A stretch of DNA of 64,000 bases. Source: Annona cherimola (lineage: Eukaryota > Streptophyta > Magnoliopsida > Magnoliales > Annonaceae). The position numbers and the translations under genes were made by a program. Positions 42,715 to 54,342 of the stretch are shown piece by piece. Position 1 is the stretch's first letter; each line of letters opens with the position of its first letter. The notes under the pieces are model-generated. The model was not told the origin of the DNA, did not search any database, and saw nothing but the letters and a program-made list of their open reading frames with translations. The stretch spans positions 51,203,174-51,267,173 of the forward strand of contig CM059975.1 in assembly GCA_030490835.1 (NCBI GenBank), written 5' to 3'.

Positions 42715-45700
42715 TGTGGCGCCCCGAACCGAGGCGTCACATTTGTCCTTACTCCGGGATCTTGTCGATTGGTAAGTGTGAATCAGGATTGTTGCCCTGA
42801 TCACGCGGCGGGTTCTTAATTGGATCTCGTCCAATTTTTTTTTTTTCATTTCTTTTTCTTTCATCATATAAACATATACTCATCATCATTCATAATGGAC
42901 TTATCCATAACATCATAAATCATCAACTTCTCATATTATTCATCACTTCATAATTTCATACAACCTATGTCTTTTTCATCATATCCCATTAGGGAATCTA
43001 TTCATACAATCTGTTCATACAAAAATCTACTAACCTTTGTAGATTCTTCTTTTCCTTTAGCAACTGTGCCCTTCATTTCTTGTCTTTCCCTACACCTGTC
43101 TGAGGTTGGGAAAACAAAACATGAGTCGAAACTCAATAAGCAAGCATTTTTCATTTTAAATGCATTCCTCTCCATTCGATAGAAGACACTTACCAAGTGA
43201 TCAACTACCAATGGAATAGAAACCTTTTCGTAAACCATATTTCGAAACCTTTCATAAACCATTCATGTAAATCATTCGTAAATGCATTTCTCTCCATTCG
43301 ATAGGAGACACTTAGCAAGTGATCAACTATCAATGAAATAGAAACCTTTTCATAAACATAGGATGTGCAAATGCTTCCTTTCCACTCCTGACATAAACCT
43401 TCGTGTGCGGGTACGCTAGCCTAGGGAAAATCTCACATAACATGGTCCAATACGCCGGCTGTCTCCGACTTGGCCTCATCAAGGGGAACCTCTCTTCCTC
43501 TTGACGCCTACATGGTTCCTACATGCATGACTTTTGATTTCCCCAGCGTTATATACCTCTTACACCAGGTAACTTGTCATTCTCATGTAGAGAATTATTT
43601 GCACCATCCCTTAAAAACATAATTTAAAATCCATGCTTTCCTTTTCAATCCATGTATGAAAATGCAATGCATTCATTCAAACATAACATTCCTTTGCCTC
43701 CACCTCTGGGGAGGACGCCGTCGGCACACAGCCCATACGACTCGGCAATAATGAAGGGGGACTCTCTGATCCGCTTTCTACCTTCACCAAAGCCTCTTCC
43801 TTATACATCATACATGTGCACATGTCCATGAACATCACATGATATCAATATGCCGGCATGACTTTCCATAAAAACTTATAAACATTCATCATTTCAAAAC
43901 ATTATAGGAATGGCCATCCTTAAACACATTTCATAAATACTTGGGAATAAAATCATATTTTCAAAAGGGTTTGCTTGCTTACAAATCATCATTTTCAATG
44001 AAGCAATAAAATAACATTTTCAAAGTTGTGCTTGCTTACCTTTGCTTTGCTTCAACCTGACTCCTTTATCCTTTCCTTCAATTTTCCTATACAAGGAGAT
44101 TTGATATTTTATCCATCTATTTCATGTCTTAGCTTACTTTCCATACTTGCTTTATAACCATTCATTACCTCATTCCCATAGAGGTTAATCGTATAAAGAT
44201 ATTTGGTCATTACTCGTTTATATGGATTTTTATCCATAAATTCTTTAAAAATCTCATCCATATATCCTCATAAATATATAAAAATAAATCTCATTTTTTT
44301 CCAAAATACGTTGTTTACTGTTCATAATTACTGTTCATGTCACTGTAGCATATTACTGTTCATCACACTGTTCCCGTTTACTGTTCACCCGAGGTTACTG
44401 TTCACAGAGACGTGGTTACTGTTCATGGGTTCCAAAAATTGACATTTTTTCCAAAAATAAAAAATACCATGACATAACTTATGCTTTGTATATCATGGAA
44501 AATTCATGAATTATGAATTTATCATCATTAACTTGGCTAAATAAATCATTTTCTCCATATACTGAAAATCAACATAAATTCACTTAAGCATAATCCTTAA
44601 TTCCAAAAATCATGAAATTAATATATCATCATTCCAACATCATATTTATCATAATCATACATCCCAAATCATCATTTATCAAATTTGGAGCATTATTTCC
44701 ACATATCATACGCTATCTTCCCGAATGCTCCATCTTTGCTCCAAATTTTCGATGTTTCGGCATAATTCTAATTAAGCATTATAAATTTACTTATTTTCTC
44801 ATGCTTAGGCATTATCTAAGCATGATTTTACCCTACTTAACATTCAAAAGAAATTTGGGAAGAAATTGCTTACCCGAAGTGGAGAACTCCTCATTTCCTT
44901 CCCATTTTCTCTCTCCTTCCTTCTCTCCTTCTCTCTTTATGGCCAAAACGTGTTTTGGGGGTTGGAAATGCTCAAAGGAGCTGGAATGGGTGTGCCTTAG
45001 TCGTTCACCATGCTCCCCTATTTATAGTTTTTGATTTTCCATCAAATTGGAATTTACCCCCTTGCTTGAGGTATTTAATTCTAAATATTTTTTCCCAAAT
45101 CCCATGCAATATTTTGAGCCTTGTGAAGCCACCCTAATCAGCAGATCCTGCCCCCTAGCTATCCCCTATTTATTTATGATTTTTTATTTATTAAAATTAA
45201 TTATTTTAAAGCTAATTCATCTCAACCGTTGATTTTTGATAAGATTGATTTTGGGCCATTGGATTTGGTCCCAAAAGTCCAAGCTCCAGCAGATTTTCAT
45301 TAATTACTCATCTCTTTAATTAATTAAAATTAATCAAAAGTCAATTCTCATTAATGAAAAAGTAAAGCTACTTTTTCATTTTCAAATGACGTTGAATCTT
45401 GACCCTCGATTTGTGATTTTCATCACATCTTGGACCATTCATCATGTCCATCATCACATCTTAGCCACCCATAAAAAATTTCATCTCAATCCGATGTCCG
45501 GATTGCAAGATATGAATTTTTCTTCATTTTCTTCCAAAAATCAATTAAAAATCCGAAAATAATAAAAAATTCCAAAAGTGGCTATTTTGTCCTTTTGTGG
45601 GAAGCTTCCTTTTTTGTCTTTTATGATTAAGTTAATCCAAAGTGATTAACTTAATATATTCCTTAATCCCACATTTACTATTCACGTTTCACTATTCACG

Positions 45701-45846
45701 TGCACTATTCATCCGAATTTCATGCATAATTATTTTAACCTTCATTTCCATATATTTCATATCCATCAATATATATTTCTCAAATATATTACCTAGGGTT
45801 TACAACCCTAAAGTTTTGTACACGTCTCAAAGATCGGGGTTCCACA
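42715..45846 (-). mobile_element. Solo chromovirus LTR (subfamily B) inserted in copia RT
   Basis: Plus-strand ends TGTGGCGCCCCGAACC and GGGGTTCCACA, 3,132 bp, flanked by CTTCT at 42710-42714 and 45847-45851. Removing it and one TSD joins copia RT in frame (QQAE to EIFINQ). With no internal coding and one complete LTR, it is a solo LTR left by unequal recombination. It carries a minus-strand TATA box at 45019-45026 and a TACTGTTCA cluster at 44325-44425. Confidence 0.92.
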
Positions 45847-45851
45847 CTTCT

Positions 45852-46740
45852 GCTTGTTGCTTAATTTGTAGTCCAAGGAAGAAGTTCAATTCTTCCATCA
45901 TGGTCATTTCAAATTCACTCTGCATAATCTCAGAAAATTCTTGGCATAGAGTTTCATTAGTAGCACCGAATATAATATCATCAACATAAATTTGAACAAG
46001 TAAGATATCATTGTCTTTATACTTAATGAATAATGTTGTATCAACCTTTCCTCTTTAAAAGTAATGATCAATCAAAAATTTGCTTAACCTTTCATACCAA
46101 GCCCGTGAAGCTTGTTTTAGTCCATATAAAGCTTTGGTTCATTTGTAAATATATTTTGATTGATCCTTTTCTTCAAAACCCGGAGGTTGTTCAATATAAA
46201 CTTTCTCATTCAAGTATCCATTCAAAAATGCACTTTTCACATCCATTTGAAGCAATTTAAAATCTATGTGAGAAGCAAATGCTATTAAGATACGTATGGC
46301 TTCTAATCTAGCCATAGGAGCATATGATTTTTCAAAATTTATTCCCTCTTCTTGGGGATAACCTTTGACTACTAATCTGGCTTTGTTTCTCACCATAAGT
46401 CTACTTTCATCTAATTTGTTCCTAAATATTCATTTGGTACCAATAACTGTGCAATCTTTGAGTCTGGGAACTAGATGTCATACATTGTTTCTTTCAAATT
46501 GGTTTAGCTCTTCTTGCATTGCAGTGATCCAATTTTCATCACTAAGAGCTTGATCAATGGTTGTTGGTTCAATTTTTGACACAAAAGAGAATTCTCCACA
46601 GATATTGTGTCTTGATCTTCTACTTTTTACTCCTTCATAGATATTACCAAGGACTTGCTCAATTGGATGATCGTTTTTGAATTTTAAATCAATTGGAGGT
46701 TTGTAAGAGTTATTACCTCCACTTAACCTTCCCTCCATGA
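45852..46740 (-). pseudogene. pol: Copia reverse transcriptase, N-terminal part
   Basis: Minus strand: ALSDENWITAMQEELNQFER, then KARLVVKGYPQEEGINFEK, LEAIRILIAFASHIDFKLL, QMDVKSAFLNGYLNEKVYI and EQPPGFEEKD, KALYGLKQASRAWYERL, then the catalytic YVDD in QIYVDDIIFG (near 45985). Stops include one after KYIYK. The frame is cut by the solo LTR at 45847. Confidence 0.88.
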
Positions 46741-48110
46741 AATTTTCTCGTTTTGCCTCGGCTTCTCCTTGTTGCTCTGTTGTTCCGCCTTTGGATTCTT
46801 TGATGTCTCATCTGCATCACTTAATTCATCCTCCTTTCTCGGAGTTTGGTTAAATTCATTAAAAACAATATGTATTGATTCTTTTACTATTTGATTTTTC
46901 TTGTTAAAGACTATAGATGTTTTACTATTTGATGAATAACTAAGGAAAATTGCTTCATCACTTTTAGCATCTAATTTTCCTAAGTTGGTCTTTTCTTTAT
47001 TTAATACATAGCAAGTACATCCAAAGTCATGAAAATATTATATGTTTGGTTTTCTACCTTTCCAAAGTTCATATGGGGTCTTTTCAAGATTGCTCTAATA
47101 GTAACTCGGTTTAATACATGACAAGCTGTACTTACAACTTCACCCCAAAATCTTTTGGACAATTTACTCTCATTTAGCATAGTTCTAGTCATTTCTTGTA
47201 TTGTCCAGTTTTTCCTTTCAACGACCCTATTTTGTTGGGGAGTTCTCGGTGCAGAAAATGTATGGTGAATTCCTTTATCATTGCGAAATTCTATAAATCG
47301 TTTATTTTCAAATTCACCATCATGATCACTTCTAATAGAGATAATTGTATTTTATTTTTCATTTTGCACCAAATTAGAAAACGTGACAAACATAGAGAAT
47401 GCTTCATCTTTGCTAACTAAGAGTATTATCCAAGTGAATCTTGAAAAATCATCAATAATTACAAATACATACTTTTTCTCACCAAGAGTTAAAATGTCTG
47501 ATGGCCCATAAAGATCCATATGCAATAATTCAAGTGGCTTAGTCGTTGAAATTTCCTTTTTGGTGGAAAATGGCATCTTGGGTTGCTTGACTAATTGACA
47601 AGCCTTACAAATCTTATCCTTGTCATACTTGAGTTTTGGTAACCCATCCATTAGGCTCTTTTTCCACAAAGTTTTAATATTTGACATATTAATGTGTCTA
47701 AACCTTTCATGGCATATCCATGGATCATTTTCTATGGCAATTAGATATTTTTGATCAAGTTCATCTAGACAAACCAAATATACATTTTCATGTCTTTTGT
47801 CACTAAAAACTATGTGATCATCATCAAATACATTGCATATAGAAGATTTAAATACAACTTTATAACCTTTATCACATAATTGATTAATGCTCATTAAGTT
47901 GTGTTTGAGTCCTTCAACAAATAATACATCCTCAATACATGTATTTGACATTCTATAAACATTTCGTTTATCTTTGATTATACCTTTTTTTGTTCCCAAA
48001 AGTAACTATTCCTTCACTACACGGTTTAATTCTATGGAACAATCATTTTTCTCCCATCATGTGTCTTGAGCAGCCACTATCCATAAACCACATATTGTTG
48101 GCCTTTGCTC
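46741..48110 (-). pseudogene. Copia protease end and integrase
   Basis: Protease: WFMDSGCSRHMMGEK near 48050-48095, with the D-S-G triad, and a TGA straight after. Then VEGLKHNLMSINQLCDKGY, HHCC finger HERFRHINM with CKACQLVKQPKMPF, integrase core LLHMDLYGPSD, RSDHDGEFEN and PQQNRVVERKN (conserved D, D, E), and MLNESKLSKRFWGEVVSTA. A TAA at 47352-47354 and others break it. Stretch 46741-46990 is the poorly conserved integrase C-terminus. Confidence 0.88.
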
Positions 48111-48247
48111 TAAGACAAACCTGCAAAAATAAGGTCAAGCAGAGCTTATTTTTTTTGTACCCATTTTATGGGTCCATTTGGGTTAGTTAACCATTCGAAT
48201 TTACGTTGATATACTTTTGAAGGCATAAATCCAATGCTCTTAGGTAC

Positions 48248-49981
48248 TCAAACTAATTTTGCACCAAGGTCATGTAACTTTCTTATTTTACATTGATATA
48301 CCTTGTGCCCCATCTTGTTGCAAAAATTACAAGCTCCCGGAAGTCTTGGAGTGAGGATCCATGTAGTAGTAGGCTCCCAAATTGGTCTTTTGGTCCAAGC
48401 AACATTGTTCGATTTTGGTTTAGCATGGATGGGTCTTGCTTGGTTTTTATAAGTCCTTAGAGCATCTGACTTGCTACTTTCTCCCTTCTCAAATGTGGAA
48501 TACCCAAGTCCTCTCTTGTCATTTTGGGCAGTCATATGCAAAAATATTTTGACGCTTTTCCCTAGATTGGAGAACTTAGCAAGTGATTCATTTAATGATT
48601 CATTTTCCTTTTTAAGTTTTTCAATCTCTCTTATCAAGGTGTTCTTTTCATTTATCAAGTGGTCAACTTTTTTGGCAAGTTTTCCGTTCACGATAATTAC
48701 TACATCACATTGTCTTTTTTTCATTGTGAACTTGTTTCCCAATTTCTTTATTTCCTCATATAATGAATCATAGGCTTGTTGTAGTTCTTCCAATTCAGCA
48801 CATTTGAGGCAATCATTTGTACAAGAGAAAATAGAAATAGATTTTGGTGTAGAGGTTACCTCTTCACTACTCGTGCAATTTTTTGAAGTGATTTGGTCCT
48901 CTAAAATTTCCGTTGCTGCAAGGCATAGGTTAAGATCTTCTTCCATTGTGGCCATGCAACAATTCCTTGCACAATTTGCGGCCTAATTTTCTTCATTTGA
49001 AGAGTTGCATGTTGTGGATGTCTCCTCGTTGATGTACATGCCTCTTCCTTTAGCCTTTTGAAATATTCTATTTTTGCCTCGATCTTTCTTTTCTCTTCGC
49101 TCCTTTGTTTTGGTCTCTTCGAGTGTTGGGCATTGGGCTTGTATATGACAAATACAGCCACACCGAAAGCACTTTGTAGCCTTCTTCTTTTTCTCCTTTG
49201 AATTTCTTTCTTTGAAGCTCTTGAAATTCTTTCCTTTCCTTACAAATTTTCTGAAACATCTTATAAGTAAGGAAATCTCCTCATCATTATTTTGAGAGGA
49301 TGAGGTGGAGTCGTCTGAAACTTGTGCAGCTTTTAAGGCAATAGCTCTTTTGCCTTTATGTTGCTCCTCATTTCTCCTCTTGATTAACTCATGTGACATG
49401 ACTGAGCTTATGAGATCTTCTAACCATAGCGTGTTGAGGTCCTTTGCTTCCTCAATGGCCGTGATCTTTGGAGTCTAAGATTTGGGTAGCGCTCTTAAGA
49501 TTTTCATTACCTGCTCAGATTCAAAAATAGTTTTTCCAAGACCTTTCAAGGCGTTAGTAATCTTAGAAAATCTAGCAAATATTTCATAAATATTTTCAGT
49601 TTCAAGCATTTTAAAGCTTTCTAACTTTCTAATCAAAATATTTCTTCTTGTCCCTTGGACTTGAGAAGTTCCCTCATAGATAGAAGTAAGAGTATCTCAT
49701 ATCTCTTTGGCGGTTTGGCATGAAGATACCCTATCGTATTCGGATGCCGTTAATGCACAAAAGAAGGAATTCATGACCTTTGCATTGCTTTTAACGGTTC
49801 TTTCATCAATAGGCAACATAACACCATCTTGGATGACAATCCAAGAATCTATATCTGTAGCCATGATTAATTGTTTCATTCTCAACTTCCAATAACCGAA
49901 GTTAGTTCCATCAAATAGAGGCGGTCTTGTGAAAGATTGGTCCTCAACAAATGCAAGGGTGGAAGTTGATTGGGATGCCAT
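48248..49981 (-). pseudogene. gag: Copia gag with two zinc knuckles
   Basis: Starts MASQSTSTLAFVEDQSF at 49981 with RPPLFDGTNFGYWKLRM. The capsid-like part contains WDTL-type LTSIYEGTSQVQGTRRN. First zinc knuckle: CFRCGCICHIQAQC (about 49150). A Lys/Glu-rich part likely to form a coiled coil follows (LEELQQAYDSLYEEIKKLG, LINEKNTLIREIEKLKKE), then a second knuckle CNFCNKMGHKVYQC (about 48290). Stops occur near 49695, 49480 and 48983. An elongated gag of this kind is typical of Sireviruses. Confidence 0.85.
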
Positions 49982-50010
49982 TTTAAAGATCTCTTTAGTT
50001 TAAACTCAAA

Positions 50011-50027
50011 GACCTGCTCTAATACCA
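50011..50027 (-). other. Copia primer-binding site
   Basis: Minus-strand TGGTATTAGAGCAGGTC, two bases from the LTR end, differing by one transition from the tRNA-Met-type TGGTATCAGAGC. Confidence 0.85.
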
Positions 50028-50029
50028 CT

Positions 50030-51781
50030 TGTTGGTCCCGAGGTTATGGCTATTACCTAAGAGGGGAGGAGTGAATTGGGTACTTTGAAATTTTTACTTA
50101 AACAAAAATTTCTCCCTTTTTAATTTAATCTCCTTAATGAAACAAATGAATAATATGAAGAGTAATAAAGTAATAAAATCACAAATGCAAACCACAGTGG
50201 TAGACAAGGGTTTTATAGTGGTTCGGGCAACCTCTCCTACTCCACTCTTCCAAGCTCACACCCTTTGTGACTTGGGTTCCACTATTGTATTATCGAATAA
50301 AGCTAGAGCAACAGCTCTCTTCTAGATCCAGCTTTAAGGGGCGTATACAAATCACAGCGCAAGTAGGTGACGAGTCCCACTCAAGTCATAATGCTACTTT
50401 GCTTTCACTTGGTTCAAAACACTAATATCAAACCTAGTATCAAATACAAGTAATGAATCAAATAAAGAAATCTACCCTTTACAGATCGTGTACGCAGGTT
50501 TCAGCTCGTGGAAGAACTTATAGAAGAGATGATTTGATCAGCGTTAGAGCATGCAGCAAGTTGGAGCCTAGTTCTTCACTTGAAACTTATGTTGATCACT
50601 TAATGCCTGGAGAGGATGGTAGTTGGATCTCAATTAATGCTTTCTCTAACCTCTAGCACGTTCACTTGAATGCTTATTTACAATGGTGGATTAAATTCGA
50701 ACGTTTGGAGGTAGGCAGCGTGCATTTAATGTGCCAACATTCGAATTTTTCCGACCGTTGCGACCCAAGTCGCATGTGAAGTCGACTTGGGGTGCGACTT
50801 CAGTCTCCAGCAAAAATTTCAAGTTCCACTTCAGGTCGACTTGGTCCAGAACTTGACCCAAGTCACAAGTGAAGTCGACTTCGGATGCGACTTCACTTTC
50901 TATATGCACTTGTTGGAACTTGGATTTCTTGAGAGTGATCTTTAATACTTGTTATCCATCTTATATTGTTCTTCCACTGATATTCTTGATTTTGGAACTC
51001 AACATGATTATCCTTTCTTGGAGACTTGCTTTCATATCATGAACTTAGAATAGTTTGGTCTTGAAGTTCATAGTTGTAGCCCAATGATTATTCCTTGATA
51101 AATGTACGGTCTTGAATGATCAACTTAGACACATTGGCATGTCTGGACTACATATTTCTTCATTCTGACTCAAGTCGAATATCCAGGTCGACTTGGGTTC
51201 CAACTTCACTTCAAGTCGCATGTGGAGTCGACCTGGGGATGCGACTTCACCCTAGTTGCATATGAAGTCGACTTCGGGTACGACTTCACCAGTCTTGGAT
51301 TCAAGTTTCAATGCTGGAAGGTTTGAGCATCTAAAGTCGATAGTGGAGTCAACTTGGGTCTGCTACTTCACCCAAGTCGCAGCTGGAGTCGACTTGGACT
51401 TGCGACTTCACCTGTCTTGGATCCCAGTTTCAACGCTGGAAGGTTTGAGTACTTGAAGTCGACAGTGGAGTCGACTTGGGTCTGCGACTTCACCCAAGTC
51501 ACGTCTGGAGTCAACTAGGGCCTTGCGACTTCACCTGTCTTGGATCCAAAATTCAGCGCTGGAAGGTTTTGCTCTTTCCAAGTCGATACTGAGGTTGACT
51601 TGGGTATCGACTTCACTCAAGTCGATAGCTGAGTCGACTTGGCTTTGCGACTTGTTCTATCAGGTTCTGAATTTTAAATTTCTATAATTTCAACAAATCA
51701 TATTAGTACCCAAAACATTCTCAAATTAATTTGTTAATCATCAAAACACAGATTGTGCTTAATTTTCCATTAATTCCAATA
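50030..51781 (-). repeat. 5' LTR of the copia element
   Basis: Plus-strand TGTTGGTCCCGAGG at the PBS side and AATTCCAATA at the outer side (CCAACA expected; one C-to-T change). 1,752 bp. The outer half (50755-50900 and 51165-51660) is an array of GTCGACTT-containing repeats. Collinear with the solo LTR at 54343-56012. Confidence 0.85.
51165..51660 (-). repeat. Array of AAGTCGACTT/TGCGACTTCA repeats in copia LTR
   Basis: About ten imperfect units built from CAAGTCGC, GGAGTCGACTTGGG and TGCGACTTCACC, grouped in higher-order units of about 120 bp that include TTCAACGCTGGAAGGTTTGA. The palindromic AAGTCGACTT recurs. Related arrays are at 21675-21745, 38835-39040, 50755-50900, 55095-55260 and 55565-55880, all within copies of this LTR family. 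Confidence 0.75.
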
Positions 51782-52118
51782 ATCTCTTCCTTTTTGATGA
51801 TTGACAAAACCAATTTGAGTTATACCTTTCATTTACTGAGAACATTAACATTTTATCCTTATTTTGGTACTTTAGAGCATATATGAGTTATTTGCATTGC
51901 ATTTCAAAGTTAATAAAATCATCATACATATTTCATTTTCAACCATTGCATACATATATCATTCAAAGCACAAGTTATGGTCATTCATTCAAAAACAGAA
52001 CATTTTCATATATAACCAAACATGTTATACAATATAAAGCATTGAAATGCAAAATGTCTTATATGAGTACAAACTACCCGTCCCATGAAGGTAAACTATC
52101 ATAAAAATCTCTAAAAAC
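51782..52118. other. Gene-free AT-rich stretch next to the copia LTR
   Basis: Contains TTTTTGATGATTGACAAAACC just outside the LTR and a CTCTCCCCCTTTTTG motif near 52127. I see no gene. Confidence 0.4.
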
Positions 52119-52985
52119 TCAGAATTCTCTCCCCCTTTTTGTTAATGAATCAAAAAGGAGATAGGGAAATCGAGATTTAGTGAACTGGAAGGCAGATATG
52201 GGATAGGATGATCGATGAGTAGGTGGGGTAGGCCTGATGTGGGCAGATGAGTAAAAAGATGATAAGGGCTGAGCTGTGGGTGCAGCTCGTACGAACTCAC
52301 TAACAAAAGGATCCAGATTAGGCATAGGCCGAACACAACTGCTCCCCGATGCAAGCCGATACTTAATAGTTCATTGTTCTTGATCCATGCGGTCTTGACG
52401 AGAATGCATATCCATGATCGCTGTATAGATCCCGGCCATCTGGGAGGTAAGCCTGTCCTCCATCTGCTCCAAATGCTCCCCAATAACATTAGCTGATGTA
52501 TCCCAAGTAGGCGGATGTGGACGTGGATCGGGAATCTGGGAGCCTCTAGGAGAGCATGACCCATGTGATTGGGGCAATGCAGGCTCTACAGGCACGACAG
52601 GTGGTGGAGATGGGGCTACCTGTGGCTGTGGAGACGGAGGGGGCTGCTCCCCCTCAGGATGTGCATCTCCTGCTGGCATCTCCTACTTCTGCTTGGGCTG
52701 GTTGCCCCATTTATTCCTGAATCCTCTCAGCCCATAAATCCTCCACGTTGATTTTCATTCTTTGCAATAGGGCTTTGTTTATCACATTAGTTTGCTTTAG
52801 GACTTCAAACGGCTCGCCGTCGAGATCAATACCCATGTAATGCATTATTCTTGTGCTCCAGGTTCCATATGGGAGCACGCCTCGTGTGTTGTCTTTCTTT
52901 GAGGCCAACGCTTCTAGCAATAATCCAAGCAAGCTAATTTTGACTCGATTTTCTACTTTCCACAAAATTTCTGTCTCCTATGGGT
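52119..52985 (-). pseudogene. Fragment of a plant retroelement-associated protein (PF20167-like)
   Basis: On the minus strand: EILWKVENRVKISLLGLLLE, GVLPYGTWSTRIMHYMGIDL, DGEPFEVLKQTNVINKALLQ and RMKINVEDLW, then a stop and a Pro-rich segment (EQPPPSPQPQVAPSPPP) with HLEQMEDRLTSQMAGIY. This resembles the 'putative plant transposon protein' domain common in plant repeats, in which LPYG..LT.IF..FG.DL.GE is typical. The upstream part is missing and several stops are present. Its role in nature is unknown; I infer only that it belongs to a retroelement. Confidence 0.5.
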
Positions 52986-53335
52986 TAACCTCATTTTGGA
53001 ATGTTCTCTTGCTTACCTGAGATAGGCTTAACCTCATTCTTCCATACTTTTCCTTGCCTTTGCCTAGATAAATAAAAATAATATTTTATTTATATACATT
53101 AAATTCAAATGCTTTCATCCCTTAAGGTTTTCCAACCTACATAAATCCGTTTAGATTTACGTTAAACTAACTTAACCCACTTGCCTCTCAAGTTGGGTGT
53201 CCATTTTCCAATTCTCACATTGGTATAAATTGTGCTTCCATAGAACCCATTCCTTTTAAAATCCACTTCTAATAGGTTAAACCCTCATAATCACTTATGA
53301 TATTTATTTATCTCCCATTGTAAGTTAAATTCCTA
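52986..53335. other. Unassigned AT-rich stretch
   Basis: No coding or repeat structure that I can support; it lies between the coding remnant and the next LTR boundary. Confidence 0.35.
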
Positions 53336-54342
53336 TGGTGCCCCAGCCCGAGCGTCATGTCCTTACCTCGGGATCTATCGATTGGTAAATGTGATCAGGA
53401 TTATTGCCCTGTCACACGGCGGCTTGTTGGATATTTATCCATTTAACCATTACTCTTTAAGATTTAATTTTTACGCTATATTTCATCAAGTGCCTATTCA
53501 GGTTATCTTTGCCCTGATATACACATTTTCTATCATATAAAATTATAGAAATTTCATATCGTGCTCATCAACCATTGATACTTGTTCATAAAACACAAGT
53601 CATAAAATAGATTACATATGATCGTCAAAATAACAAATATCAAGTCATTATACAACCATTTGTGATAAGCGACATATATAAGAATCATTAAGTTTTCCAT
53701 TCTTCCATGTCTAATTCATGCTCCTTTGTCACCTTCGTTCATTCACCTATTTATGGGTTTGGAAAACAAAACGTGAGTTGAAAACTCAAAAAGCAAGCTA
53801 TATATTTTTCAGCCAATTCATTTTGAAGGCAACCTTGTTTTAAAAGCATTTCTCTCCATTCGGTAGGAGACACTTAGCAAGTGATCAACTACCTGCGGAG
53901 CATAAACCTTTTCATAAACCTTTCATAAACATTAGATGTGCAAATGCATCATTTCCATTCATGACATTATCCGTCATGTGACGGTACGTTAGCTCGGAAA
54001 ATATTTTTTCATGACATGATCCTTTCCATCCTTGGCGCCGGACCTTCCGACTTGGCAATATCAAGGGCGGACTCCTTGTCCTACTTTCTGCCTTGACTAG
54101 CCTACTTGATTTCCATTCCATGCATGACTTTTAGTCATCCCGATATTATATACCTCTTACACATGGAACTTGTCATTCTCATGTAGAGAATTCTTTGCAC
54201 CGTCCCTTTTAAACATCATTTCAATGAAGCAATGTTTAAATCCATATTTCATCACATTTCATACATAATTGTGAAATAGTAAGCAAATCACTTGTCATAT
54301 TTGAAATAATATTTCAATACACATTGAGATAAAGGAATGACC

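Larger units (their letters stand above)
41859..51781 (-). mobile_element. Sirevirus-like Ty1/copia element, minus strand, 3' LTR lost
   Basis: On the minus strand the order is LTR (51781-50030), PBS, gag with two zinc knuckles, protease, integrase, RT, RNase H and a polypurine tract: the copia order, with integrase before RT. A 3.1-kb gypsy LTR splits RT. A long gag with a coiled-coil second half and a tRNA-Met PBS suggest the Sirevirus lineage. The 3' LTR expected below 41880 is replaced by a chromovirus LTR fragment. Confidence 0.85.

Noticed and set aside
52711..52965. Host single-copy gene
   Set aside because: The motif pattern is that of a plant repeat-associated domain, it lacks an N-terminus and a start codon, and retroelement LTRs lie on both sides.
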